NCBI GenBank assembly: GCA_947177415.1
Contig: CAMWUK010000027.1
Location: 1 to 40,112, forward strand
DNA: 40,112 bases
Direction of reading: 5' to 3'
From: an uncultured Clostridiaceae bacterium
GTDB taxonomy: Bacteria > Bacillota > Clostridia > Lachnospirales > Lachnospiraceae
Under the pieces are notes generated by a model that was not told where the DNA came from, searched no databases, and was given only the letters and a program-made list of their open reading frames with translations. The position numbers and the translations under genes are program-made. Shown in pieces: positions 25,891 to 33,023 of this stretch (position 1 is its first letter; each line of letters starts with the position of its first letter).

Positions 25891-25919
25891 ATTTTAACAC
25901 ATTAGATGTGTTTATTCAA
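25891..25919 (-). promoter_or_regulatory. Tetrapyrrole operon promoter with palindromic operator in the spacer
   Basis: On the minus strand TTGAAT (25914-25919) and TAAAAT (25891-25896) are 17 bp apart. The spacer holds a perfect inverted repeat, ACACAT-TAG-ATGTGT on the plus strand (25897-25911). A regulator bound there would block polymerase. The regulator is unknown. Confidence 0.65.
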
Positions 25920-25940
25920 TTATTTCTCTTTTTCCTAAAT

Positions 25941-25980
25941 AAAAAACAGTCAGAGTAATTTACCCTAACTGCTTTTTATT
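25941..25980. terminator. Bidirectional hairpin upstream of the tetrapyrrole promoter
   Basis: CAGTCAGAGTAA (25947-25958) pairs with TTACCCTAACTG (25960-25971) with two mismatched positions. A run of A lies on the left and T on the right, so it could terminate from either side. Confidence 0.6.
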
Positions 25981-26092
25981 TACTATGAAAGTCTTGACAA
26001 ATGGCTATATTTCGTGCAAGTTTGCTTGCAAAGATATATAGACATTTGGCTGGCTAAACTGTATGAGTATGTAGGGCGGGAGTGCGTAGCAC

Positions 26093-26161
26093 ATAGCAAT
26101 CAACTTTCATTTTTTGCTACGTAAACACGCAGTAAATGCGTGTTACTACCTGAATAGTTAC
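26093..26161 (+). repeat. Partial modular hairpin element
   Basis: TGCGTAGC (26093-26100) pairs with GCTACGTA (one mismatch), followed by the ACACGC stem around loop AGTAAAT and the end TACCTGAATAGTTAC. It matches the element ends at 90 and 34209. The bases after it are AAAATTTT; the left end with a matching duplication was not found. Between 25981 and 26092 there is another long hairpin (GCAAG / CTTGC inside ATATAT arms) and no gene. Confidence 0.6.
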
Positions 26162-26239
26162 AAAATTTTTTCAGTTTCATTTTGAGTATACCAGATTCGA
26201 TTTATTTTGACAACATTCGTTTTCGTATTCACGCAAATA

Positions 26240-26344
26240 GTTACTGTTCACAGGTCAATGTCATTTAGTTAAGTCACAAGGTTAGATTCCAATACAGGGG
26301 TCTAACCCAAATTTTTTGCAAAAATCTTCCCCAAAGGGGTTGAC
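26240..26344 (+). repeat. Left terminal inverted repeat of the 2.74-kb unit
   Basis: 105 bases matching the complement of 28880-28983 with only a handful of differences. It contains an internal hairpin GTTAGA / TCTAAC and ends with GGGGTTGAC, giving a TTGACA box pointing inward. Confidence 0.9.
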
Positions 26345-26458
26345 ACATAACCCAAAATGTGCGATCGCTCCCGCTGCTGATTGGATTTTAGAAGTAGCGG
26401 GAGCGACCCTTGAAATTAGAAATGCAACTGTTGTTTTAATTTCAAGGAGGTGCACATT

Positions 26459-26710
26459 ATGTCACACGAAAAAATCAAATCACTTTTCTCATCTGCCGTT
26501 GAGTCGGTGGTATCTTCCATTGCAGACTATGCTGTTAATCCCGAAAAAGATTTTACCCGGTATAAAAAGTTCCCTAACCAACAAAGAGCCAAACTCCGAC
26601 CGGAAGCTTTTAAAGCTGTATTTCACAAGTTTTCTTCTGTGAGGTATTCAAAGGATATTTCTCTTTGCCGCCGTCTATTCCTATCACGCCATGCGTTTAT
26701 AGCAGCATAA
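26459..26710 (+). pseudogene. IS4-family transposase remnant with internal deletion
   Basis: ATG 26459 follows AAGGAGG. The frame begins MSHEKIKSLFSSAVESVV and contains NPEKDFTRYKKFP, a hallmark of the N-terminus of IS4-type transposases, then jumps directly to NQQRAKLRPEAFKAVFHKF, which in full-length relatives lies some 40 residues further on. The frame ends at 26710 after about 83 residues; no DDE core remains. A few codons of similar character (FAEAVESIHAVFF) persist to about 26815. Not functional. Confidence 0.75.
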
Positions 26711-26928
26711 CGTATGACAACTTTGCAGAAGCTGTTGAAAGTATACATGCTGTGTTCTTTGTACGCTTCCGTGCAAGTCATAGAAAATTCCCCCTTTCTC
26801 CCACACGGGGCATTGAATGATTTTCAGTTGCATTTATAATTCAGAGGAGTAACAACGATTTAGATTGTTACCCCTTGATTATCCGATTACAAAACTGATT
26901 GACCGCTCCAACAGGTTATGCTACTGCA

Positions 26929-27573
26929 TTAGTATTCTTTTTTCTTGTAGATACTAACTGTTAATGGATAAGATAAGGCAAACATTAACAATGAGCATAT
27001 AATCAAAAGAGCTGCACCAAGCAAAATAGTAGTAATACCAGGCGTTAAGTAAAGATTAAGTGTACTTATAATTCCCAACGTAATACCAATTCCACAAAGT
27101 AAACTGATAACCAAAGATACCTCACCTTTTTCCTCCCCACCTAAATAAAACAAAGGAAAGAAAAACGCTCCTGTAAGAAGGCTTACACTAATTCCTAATG
27201 CAAATACCGACAGGGTATCAATACTGTTATCAAAAGGACACCCATGTAAAAGCCATGACAGACTTATACTTGCACCAGCAAAGATAGTCCCCACGATCAG
27301 CCATATTAACTGGCTTATAAAATAGCTTTTTACAATATTGGCTCTTTTTATTGGCAATGTTAATTTGTATTTTCCCCACTTGGAAACAAACTCTTTTTTT
27401 ATGCTGGTAACTGCAATAACCGAAAATCCAACTATGCTCAACAGCACATAGCCAATAAGAAGTGATGGGCTAATCACCGCAACAACAAAGATTCCCAACA
27501 TAAGCATAAAAGCTGAAAAAGCTTTTACATTTGAGCATATAGCTAAAAAATTATTCTTAAGTAGTCCCTTCAT
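26929..27573 (-). CDS. ABC-2 type permease
   Basis: Protein of 214 residues with about six hydrophobic helices (for example AFMLMLGIFVVAVISPSLLI, LIWLIVGTIFAGASI, LSVFALGISVSLLTGAFFF, TTILLGAALLIICSLL). A cytoplasmic loop KWGKYKLTLPIKRANIVKSY is typical of ABC-2 permeases that pair with GntR-regulated ATPases. Its start overlaps the ATPase gene stop by four bases. Substrate unknown; related YtrA-type operons respond to cell-wall antibiotics or export peptides. Confidence 0.82.
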   Translation of the reverse strand: MKGLLKNNFLAICSNVKAFSAFMLMLGIFVVAVISPSLLIGYVLLSIVGFSVIAVTSIKKEFVSKWGKYKLTLPIKRANIVKSYFISQLIWLIVGTIFAGASISLSWLLHGCPFDNSIDTLSVFALGISVSLLTGAFFFPLFYLGGEEKGEVSLVISLLCGIGITLGIISTLNLYLTPGITTILLGAALLIICSLLMFALSYPLTVSIYKKKEY

Positions 27574-28433
27574 ACTCGTTCCCCCTTTACCAATAACAGC
27601 ATAATTTCATCAACAGAAACATGGTCTACAACACTATTTTTATATTTTCGCTGTGCCTCTTTCCCATTAGAAACTAAAACATCAATCTGAAAATCTCTTT
27701 TTCGATAAGCAATAATATCACTGGGGTCTAATGCAAGGAATTGACTTTCTTTGCATCTCATAACGGCATAATTTGACAAATCATTATTAGATACGGTCAT
27801 AATCAATTTACCGTTATGAATAAATGTAATATAATCGGCTACTTTTTCTAAATCACTTGTGATGTGAGAAGATAAAAGGATAGAATGGCTTTCTTCCTGC
27901 ACAAATTCAAGAAAAATGTTCAGCATTTCATCACGCATGATAGGGTCTAAGCCACTGGTTGCTTCGTCTAAAATCAATAATTGCGGATGATGTGACAAAG
28001 CAACTGCAATCACTAATTTCATAGTCATTCCTCTGGAATAGTCTTTAATTTTTTGTTTAGACGATAAATGAAAATCCTCCAAATACTTTTGGAATAAAGC
28101 ATTATCCCATTGTGTATAAATCCCACTCATAACTTCTGACAACTGCTTCGCTGTCCAAAAGCCGGGGAAGTTATCTCCGTCATAAACTACTCCTATTTTC
28201 TCCCAAATATCTGTATCATCGTCTTGCATTTCCTTGCCAAATAATTTTACTACGCCACTGTCTTTTCTGACGGTATTCAAAATACACCCGATAGTTGTGG
28301 TCTTACCAGCCCCATTTTCACCAACAAAGCCTAAAATAGCCCCATAGGGTAATGAAAATGAAAGTTTATCCAATGTGAAATTTGATTTAGGAAATGCCTT
28401 AGAAATTTCCTGCAATTCTAATATATTTTCCAT
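27570..28433 (-). CDS. ABC transporter ATPase (YtrB/CcmA-like)
   Basis: Protein of 287 residues. Walker A GENGAGKTT (about 37), Q loop VVYDGDNFPGFW, signature YSRGMTMKL (about 137, non-canonical), Walker B LLILDEATSGLD, switch His SSHITSD. A C-terminal 70 residues beyond the ATPase end HVSVDEIMLLLVKGE, a tail common in ABC-2 exporters. One base separates it from the GntR gene stop. Works with the following ABC-2 permease. Confidence 0.9.
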   Translation of the reverse strand: MENILELQEISKAFPKSNFTLDKLSFSLPYGAILGFVGENGAGKTTTIGCILNTVRKDSGVVKLFGKEMQDDDTDIWEKIGVVYDGDNFPGFWTAKQLSEVMSGIYTQWDNALFQKYLEDFHLSSKQKIKDYSRGMTMKLVIAVALSHHPQLLILDEATSGLDPIMRDEMLNIFLEFVQEESHSILLSSHITSDLEKVADYITFIHNGKLIMTVSNNDLSNYAVMRCKESQFLALDPSDIIAYRKRDFQIDVLVSNGKEAQRKYKNSVVDHVSVDEIMLLLVKGERV

Positions 28434-28434
28434 A

Positions 28435-28812
28435 TTATTCGTCCTCCTGATAGAATAAAACTAACAGCTCCGTCAATTTTTCAATGGAAATATTGCTCGT
28501 TCGCCCAATTTCGGCAGCAGCCTGTAAATGTTCTTCTGCTATGCGTTGCTGTTCCTCTTGGTAAAATTCCTTGTTTTGTGCTGATACGAAACTACCTCTT
28601 CCTACTGTCGTTTCAATAAATCCGTCCCTTTGTAAGTCCTCATAGGCTTTTTGAACTGTAATAACACTTACATGAATTGATTTCGCCAAAGCCCGCATTG
28701 AGGGAATTGCGTCACCAGCTTGTAATTCGCCGCTCATTATCATTGCCTTGATTTGTGATGTGATTTGCTCATAAATCGGTTTATTAGCATTGTTGCTGAT
28801 AATGATTTCCAA
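28435..28812 (-). CDS. GntR-family regulator, YtrA subfamily
   Basis: Protein of 125 residues: winged-helix domain 1-75 with PIYEQITSQIKAMIMSGELQ, IPSMRALAKSIHVSVITVQKAYEDL and GRGSFVS, and a short helical dimerisation tail of about 45 residues typical of YtrA regulators, which repress their own ABC operons. A palindrome TGTAC-TTAAT-GTACA just upstream is the likely operator. First gene of the operon. Confidence 0.92.
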   Translation of the reverse strand: MEIIISNNANKPIYEQITSQIKAMIMSGELQAGDAIPSMRALAKSIHVSVITVQKAYEDLQRDGFIETTVGRGSFVSAQNKEFYQEEQQRIAEEHLQAAAEIGRTSNISIEKLTELLVLFYQEDE

Positions 28813-28836
28813 TTTTCACCACCTCTACTTCCTAAG

Positions 28837-28884
28837 TGTACTTAATGTACAAGTATATTATAACATCTTTGTTTCTTTAGTCAA
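28837..28884 (-). promoter_or_regulatory. GntR/ABC operon promoter with palindromic operator; -35 box at the repeat edge
   Basis: On the minus strand TTGACT (28879-28884) and TATAAT (28857-28862) are 16 bp apart. A 15-bp palindrome, TGTAC-TTAAT-GTACA (28837-28851), covers the expected start region. The TTGAC of the -35 box belongs to the inner edge of the terminal inverted repeat. Confidence 0.8.
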
Positions 28885-28983
28885 CCCCTTTTGGGAAGAT
28901 TTTTGCAAAAAATTGGGGTTAGACCCTGTATTGGAGTCTAACCCTGTGACTTAACTAAATGACATTGGCCAGTGAACAGTAAC
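28880..28983 (-). repeat. Right terminal inverted repeat of the 2.74-kb unit
   Basis: 104 bases, complement of the left repeat with scattered single differences and one-base length changes. Outer end GTGAACAGTAAC. Confidence 0.9.
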
Positions 28984-29024
28984 CACAAATGGTCAATATT
29001 ATTTGCTTTTTTCACTCTTTTTCA

Positions 29025-29279
29025 TTAAGCACTTTGGAAAATATGTTGGGAATCATCTAATACCAGAATATCATCTATCTGTACTTGAAAAATTGCAGCT
29101 AACACTACTAAATTATCAATCGTTGGCATTGCTATTCCCCTTTGCCACTTATAGATGGCATTCGGTGTAGAAAAATCAAATATATCTTGTAAATCCTTTA
29201 CTGATAACTCTCTTTGTTTTCTTAAATTCTCTATATTTTTACCTGTTGCTATCATATTGATTATTGGCATCTGAAACAT
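29025..29279 (-). CDS. XRE-family helix-turn-helix regulator
   Basis: Protein of 84 residues: GKNIENLRKQRELSVKDLQDIF then FSTPNAIYKWQRGIAMPTIDNLVVLAAIF, a Cro/C1-type HTH (about 13-70), and a short acidic tail. AGGAGG lies eight bases before the ATG. It stands downstream of rtcB on the same strand and may be read from it. Target unknown. Confidence 0.85.
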   Translation of the reverse strand: MFQMPIINMIATGKNIENLRKQRELSVKDLQDIFDFSTPNAIYKWQRGIAMPTIDNLVVLAAIFQVQIDDILVLDDSQHIFQSA

Positions 29280-29307
29280 ATCTTATTCCTCCTGTTCTGG
29301 CAGCAAA

Positions 29308-29332
29308 CCATACAGAGGATGTCTTTGTATGG
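29308..29332 (-). terminator. Weak hairpin after rtcB
   Basis: CCATACA (29308-29314) pairs with TGTATGG (29326-29332), starting two bases after the rtcB stop; only a short T run follows on the minus strand. Confidence 0.35.
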
Positions 29333-29333
29333 C

Positions 29334-30533
29334 TTAACTTGCCTTAAAATTATAAATTGGTTTCATTACCTCCATAACATCTACCGATTCTTCAATTACG
29401 TCTATAATATCCTCCATAGATTTGTAAGCCATTGGTGCCTCATCTAATGTTGCTTCGTTAATGGAAGTAGTATAAATTCCTGCCATCTGTTCCTTATATT
29501 TTTCCATACTCAAGGTCTCTTTTGCCTTTGTTCTGGACATCAGTCTTCCTGCTCCATGAGGTGCAGAATAATTCCATTCTGGATTTCCTCTTCCAATTGC
29601 CAATACACTTCCATCTCTCATATTCAACGGAATCAATACCTTTTCCCCTTTATGTGCGGCAATTGCACCCTTTCTTAAAATCATTTCTTCTGTATCAATA
29701 TAATTATGAATGGTATGAAATCCTTCGCTGCCTTGTAAGCCTGTTCTCTCAATAATGACTTCCGCCATTTTTTCCCTGTTTCTTCTTGCAAATTCCTGAC
29801 AAATAACCACATCATGCAAATAATCTTCCAAATAAGTTCCATATAAATAACATAAATCCTCTGGAATTAATAACTCTCTGGCAGTCCATGCTAATTTTTT
29901 TAGTGCTGCTTGAATCTCTTTTCTTCTTCCGGCAGCTTTATATTCTGCAATGAGTGCATCTCTCTTTTTGAAATATTCCTCTTTTCCCTGATGCAATTCC
30001 ACAGCTAAATTTTGATAAAGTTCTGCTACCTGTTTCCCAAGATTCCGGCTTCCACTATGGATTACCAGATAATTGGTTCCATCCTCTGCTCTGTCAACCT
30101 CAATAAAATGGTTACCTCCACCTAAAGTCCCAAGACTTCTTTCCAATCTTTTAGTATCCCTTAAATTGCGGTAACAGCGTAATCTTGTTAAATCAAAATG
30201 CTCCTGTCTTCCTTCCCAGACCTGCTTTCCAGAGGGAACAAAATGTGCCGCCTCATCCATTTTTTCTAAGTCAATGTCTTCTTTTCCAAGATTCACTGTA
30301 TACATTCCACAACCAATATCTACCCCAACAATATTTGGAACTGCCTTATCTGTAATAGTCATTGTAGTTCCTATGGTACAGCCTTTTCCTGCATGTACAT
30401 CCGGCATAATACAAATCTTGCTATTCTCCGTAAAATCATAATCACACATTCTTCGGATTTGCTCAATTGCTTCCTCTTCTACCACCTTTGCATAACAAAA
30501 TGCAGTGCTTAATTTTCCTTTAATTTCAAACAT
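29334..30533 (-). CDS. rtcB: RtcB-family RNA ligase
   Basis: Mn/GTP-dependent ligase joining 2',3'-cyclic or 3'-phosphate RNA ends to 5'-OH. Protein of 399 residues, close to E. coli length. Metal and guanylylation residues visible: CIMPDVHAGKGCTIGT, GVDIGCGMYT (metal Cys), GTLGGGNHFIEVD, LVIHSGSRNLG, and the guanylylated His in APHGAGRLMSR. Ends NEATLDEAPMAYKS. GGAGG precedes the ATG. No archease is adjacent. The role in bacteria is RNA repair after toxin or stress cleavage; none is assigned here. Confidence 0.95.
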   Translation of the reverse strand: MFEIKGKLSTAFCYAKVVEEEAIEQIRRMCDYDFTENSKICIMPDVHAGKGCTIGTTMTITDKAVPNIVGVDIGCGMYTVNLGKEDIDLEKMDEAAHFVPSGKQVWEGRQEHFDLTRLRCYRNLRDTKRLERSLGTLGGGNHFIEVDRAEDGTNYLVIHSGSRNLGKQVAELYQNLAVELHQGKEEYFKKRDALIAEYKAAGRRKEIQAALKKLAWTARELLIPEDLCYLYGTYLEDYLHDVVICQEFARRNREKMAEVIIERTGLQGSEGFHTIHNYIDTEEMILRKGAIAAHKGEKVLIPLNMRDGSVLAIGRGNPEWNYSAPHGAGRLMSRTKAKETLSMEKYKEQMAGIYTTSINEATLDEAPMAYKSMEDIIDVIEESVDVMEVMKPIYNFKAS

Positions 30534-30584
30534 TTTATGATTCCTCCATTTCTTTTTAATTATTTATGGTTCTTTGATAATAAA

Positions 30585-30619
30585 ATACCGCCTATCTTAT
30601 ATAATAAGATAAGCGGTAT
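30585..30619 (-). terminator. Long inverted repeat between the 44-codon gene and rtcB
   Basis: ATACCGCCTATCTTA and TAAGATAAGCGGTAT are 15-base arms with one mismatch and a 5-base loop. On the minus strand TTTTATT follows, so it can terminate the short upstream gene or attenuate rtcB. Confidence 0.65.
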
Positions 30620-30654
30620 ATAAAAATCCATGTATATATAGTCTGATACTACCT

Positions 30655-30789
30655 TTAAAACACAGTTTTTCGTCTTCGCATTATCTTATTTGAGTATAAC
30701 AAATCAAAGCTCTGAGACCATTGGCACAGTGCTTCTATCTGTTCATATTCACTTTTGAGATATGCTAATACGTTAACTGTTTTCTCCAT
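30655..30789 (-). CDS. Small hypothetical protein, 44 residues
   Basis: Starts MEKTVNVLAYLKSEYEQIEA, then LCQWSQSFDLLYSNK, and ends RRRKTVF. A good ribosome site (AGGAAAGGA) lies just upstream and a terminator-like hairpin follows the stop. The N-terminal half is an amphipathic helix and the end is basic. I do not recognise the family. Intact start, ribosome site and terminator make it a plausible real gene upstream of rtcB. Confidence 0.55.
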   Translation of the reverse strand: MEKTVNVLAYLKSEYEQIEALCQWSQSFDLLYSNKIMRRRKTVF

Positions 30790-31010
30790 GATTTTTCCTT
30801 TCCTAACTATGAATAGTCATCTTTCATAACTGTCCAGAACTATGATTTTTTATTTAATACTATCACTATAACACAACTTTTTCCATTTGTCATTATACCT
30901 ATGGTATAATTCTTGCAAAATCAGTTCACAGAACAACGATTTAACACTTTTGTAACTTTGTAAGTTTATCTTGGATATAATTGAGGTTTAGTTACATACA
31001 TCAATCTTCT

Positions 31011-31056
31011 GTAACAGTTCAGCCGGAAGCTGACCTGTTACGGAATTGGGCAAGCT
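31011..31056 (+). repeat. Truncated modular hairpin element
   Basis: GTAACAGTTCAGCC and its partner CTGACCTGTTAC form the first hairpin, followed by GGAATTGGGCAAGCT, the left arm of the second stem seen at 20.6 kb. The match then stops and a tnpV-like fragment begins. The stretch 30790-31010 holds no other feature I can name. Confidence 0.7.
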
Positions 31057-31122
31057 AACTTACTTGCCGATATTGACAAGCAGGTGCAGGAACACTTTGA
31101 AAGGCTCATAGAGGGCAACTTA
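31054..31122 (+). pseudogene. TnpV-like transposon protein fragment
   Basis: One frame reads ANLLADIDKQVQEHFERLIE, resembling the middle of TnpV proteins of Tn4451-type elements. No start, no end and no neighbours of such an element. It is joined directly to the truncated hairpin. Identification is by memory of the family and is moderate. Confidence 0.45.
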
Positions 31123-31125
31123 TTT

Positions 31126-31464
31126 CTACTTTCTTTTACCCACAATTAAATCATAAGATTCCGCAATCATTCGCTTTATCTCTTCGTCTGGAATGGTTCC
31201 ATCCAGAATTACCGTATTCCAGTGTTGTTTGTTTTGATGATATCCAGGAATTACGGCTTCATAAGTCTGTCTCCAAAAGTCTCTCCACTCTGGATCTACT
31301 TTAATGTTAATTCGCATCTGTCCTTCATATTCATAAGTCCAAAGAAATGCTTTTTTATTCTTCCTATATCGTACTAACACCCAATTGGTATCTCGAAAAG
31401 GTGTATCCTCATAAACATCTGGAAATGTCATTCCATAAGATAAAACTTCCTCTCTTGTAGTCAT
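31126..31464 (-). CDS. MmcQ/YjbR-family protein
   Basis: Protein of 112 residues with the compact YjbR fold pattern: YGMTFPDVYEDTPFRD, WVLVRYRKNKKAFLWTYEYEGQ, INIKVDPEWRDFWRQTYEAVIPGYH, HWNTVILDGTIPDEEIKRMIAESYDL. Members resemble a DNA-binding double-wing fold, but biochemical roles are poorly defined. AGGTGACAAAGG precedes the ATG. Single gene. Confidence 0.88.
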   Translation of the reverse strand: MTTREEVLSYGMTFPDVYEDTPFRDTNWVLVRYRKNKKAFLWTYEYEGQMRINIKVDPEWRDFWRQTYEAVIPGYHQNKQHWNTVILDGTIPDEEIKRMIAESYDLIVGKRK

Positions 31465-31508
31465 CCTTTGTCACCTGCACTTTCATACATCCATTTATGT
31501 CTCTGCAC

Positions 31509-31856
31509 TTATAGCCAGATTTCTATACCATTATATAAAATTTCTGTTGCTGCATCACCAGATATTGCCCAGTCTATTATTTCCGAAACAATACTAGGGG
31601 TAACACTGTCTGGTATTTTCCCCGGGTATAAATACCTTTTCCATACTCCACTTTCCCTATTCCCTTGAAACTTACAACCTTGGCTAATCACATAACTCAC
31701 AGAATTTCCAATTGGACAGGCAAGAATAAGAGTTTTATCTTCTGACAATATATGCAATACGAGCTGGTCTTCGTTATCCTCATTGGGACATACATACCAC
31801 ACATAATTCTTTTGCTTATATGCAATATTACGTTTATATTTCTTTGCTATAGCCAT
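31509..31856 (-). CDS. Hypothetical protein, 115 residues
   Basis: Soluble protein beginning MAIAKKYKRNIAYKQKNYVW with a middle VLHILSEDKTLILACPIGN and an end VSEIIDWAISGDAATEILYN. It has a mixed alpha/beta pattern and three Cys (YVCPN, LACPI, GCKF). No family recognised. A ribosome site AAAGGAAAC lies upstream. It could be cotranscribed with the MmcQ-like gene downstream (44-base gap). Confidence 0.5.
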   Translation of the reverse strand: MAIAKKYKRNIAYKQKNYVWYVCPNEDNEDQLVLHILSEDKTLILACPIGNSVSYVISQGCKFQGNRESGVWKRYLYPGKIPDSVTPSIVSEIIDWAISGDAATEILYNGIEIWL

Positions 31857-31904
31857 TTTTAGTTTCCTTTTTCCTCCAAATTTTATTTTTCAATTTAGTT
31901 CATT

Positions 31905-31949
31905 CTTGGTTACTCGTATGGAAAGCGTGATTCCAAGACACAAAAATAA
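31905..31949 (+). pseudogene. C-terminal relic of a holin-like type I toxin
   Basis: The last 14 codons read LGYSYGKRDSKTQK and a stop, immediately followed by the toxin-type terminator at 31944-31982. The other copy near 34.2 kb ends LGYSIGKSDKTQK in the same setting. The N-terminal half, start codon and leader are missing here. Confidence 0.65.
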
Positions 31950-32029
31950 CCGCCCTAGGTCTGGTAAACTTGGCGGTTATTTAAATAACAACTAATATCA
32001 GGCTAACCGTCTATCGGTAGCACCTTTAT
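31938..32029 (-). ncRNA. RatA-like antisense RNA of a type I toxin-antitoxin locus, copy 1
   Basis: On the minus strand a strong promoter, TTGACA (32059-32064), 17-bp spacer, TAGTAT (32036-32041), precedes a transcript of about 90 nt. It contains GGTGCTACCGATAGACGG and ends in an 11-bp stem (31944-31954 with 31972-31982) plus T run. This is overlapping 3'-end antisense architecture, as in TxpA/RatA. A second copy at 34.3 kb shares the same promoter and core. Confidence 0.75.
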
Positions 32030-32094
32030 AAATATATACTAGCATTTCACCGCTCTTATGTCAAATCCTATTTCATTCTTCTATATAGTCTGCC

Positions 32095-32108
32095 TAACAG
32101 TTCAGCCC
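32095..32108 (+). repeat. Half arm of a mobile hairpin
   Basis: TAACAGTTCAGCCC matches one arm of the minimal hairpin; no partner arm follows. Confidence 0.45.
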
Positions 32109-32312
32109 ATTCTCTTCCCAAACTCAATACACCCAATTTATACCTGTTGAATGCCCAATAAATCTGAATTGTAGTTTTATGCAATATACTTCCTGTGGGA
32201 AGATTTCACATTACTTTGGCTTACCATAGCATATTTCATGGTTTAAGATATAATCTTCTTCCTCCAACCAAGAGAAAAAACTGGACAAATTCAGCGGAGT
32301 TTTAAAATACTT

Positions 32313-33023
32313 CTATGAATGATTCTTCCAAACCTCAGGTATCATTTCGGGCATATTAATATCAAGAAACAATTCTTTCATTTTGTCATATCCTTTTTTA
32401 TTTTTGTCAAAACAACACTTTCTTCTAGAATATCTTTTTTCATCCATTACACAACATGAAAAATACCAACATTTTCCCAATTCTTTTTTATTTGTTTCTG
32501 TATTTTTATATCCTAATGTCCATTCATCATTACTCAATATTTCACGAGTTAAAGATTTGATAATTCGTTCTGATGTTGGATATTTTAATCTCTGAAAATA
32601 TGCTAGTGCTACACTGTTTTCCACATCATCAATCTGTAAAAAGTTACCTTTTGTATGTTTTAATATTTCTGCTCTTGTGATAATTAAATTTTCTCTATTG
32701 CATCCTGTCCATTGAATTAACTTTGTAAACTTTAAAAGCAACATTTCAAAACATTGGATATTCAACAAATGTACATTTTCAAACTTATCACAGAGTGCCT
32801 TTACTTTTATATATTTATTAAAAATATCTATATTATCCAATGCTCTGTCAAATGCAATATAATACACATCTTCTTTCTTTGGTTTCAATGTAGATAGTGC
32901 AAACAGGATTCCTTGATTAGACTCCTTCGATTCTACGATTAAATCATCACATGCCAGAAAATCTTTCAAAAGATTCCAAAAATGTAATCCTTCATTCCTA
33001 TCTTCTGTCCAAATATAATACAC
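32313..33023 (-). CDS. Hypothetical protein, third gene of a DUF4869-like/P-loop cassette
   Basis: Protein of 236 residues starting MYYIWTEDRNEGLHFWNLL. A segment with IVESKESNQGILFALSTL and DVYYIAFDRALDNIDIF has spaced acidic residues after beta-strands, loosely like a TOPRIM fold; this is a guess. The second half is helical and Cys-containing (CWYFSCC, KCCFDK). GTG start, ideal AAGGAGG seven bases upstream, stop/start overlap TAGTG with the P-loop gene. After the TAG stop the same frame stays open for 33 codons (to 32211) and looks protein-like (FFSWLEEEDYILNHE), so a nonsense mutation may have shortened it. Function unknown. Confidence 0.6.
   Translation of the reverse strand: MYYIWTEDRNEGLHFWNLLKDFLACDDLIVESKESNQGILFALSTLKPKKEDVYYIAFDRALDNIDIFNKYIKVKALCDKFENVHLLNIQCFEMLLLKFTKLIQWTGCNRENLIITRAEILKHTKGNFLQIDDVENSVALAYFQRLKYPTSERIIKSLTREILSNDEWTLGYKNTETNKKELGKCWYFSCCVMDEKRYSRRKCCFDKNKKGYDKMKELFLDINMPEMIPEVWKNHS

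Larger units (their letters stand above)
26240..28983. mobile_element. 2.74-kb transposable unit carrying a GntR/ABC operon
   Basis: Bounded by inverted repeats of about 105 bp that begin GTTACTGTTCAC and end GTGAACAGTAAC, the same termini as the short hairpin elements. The flanking octamers CGCAAATA and CACAAATG agree at six of eight positions, a decayed duplication. Inside are an IS4-type transposase remnant (plus strand) and a three-gene ABC operon (minus strand). No intact transposase is present, so movement must have been in trans. Confidence 0.75.

Noticed and set aside
26845-26875. Inverted repeat GTAACAA / TTGTTAC inside the 2.7-kb unit as another mobile hairpin
   Set aside because: Internal sequence does not match the family (no TTCAG/CTGAA) and no flanking duplication is seen.
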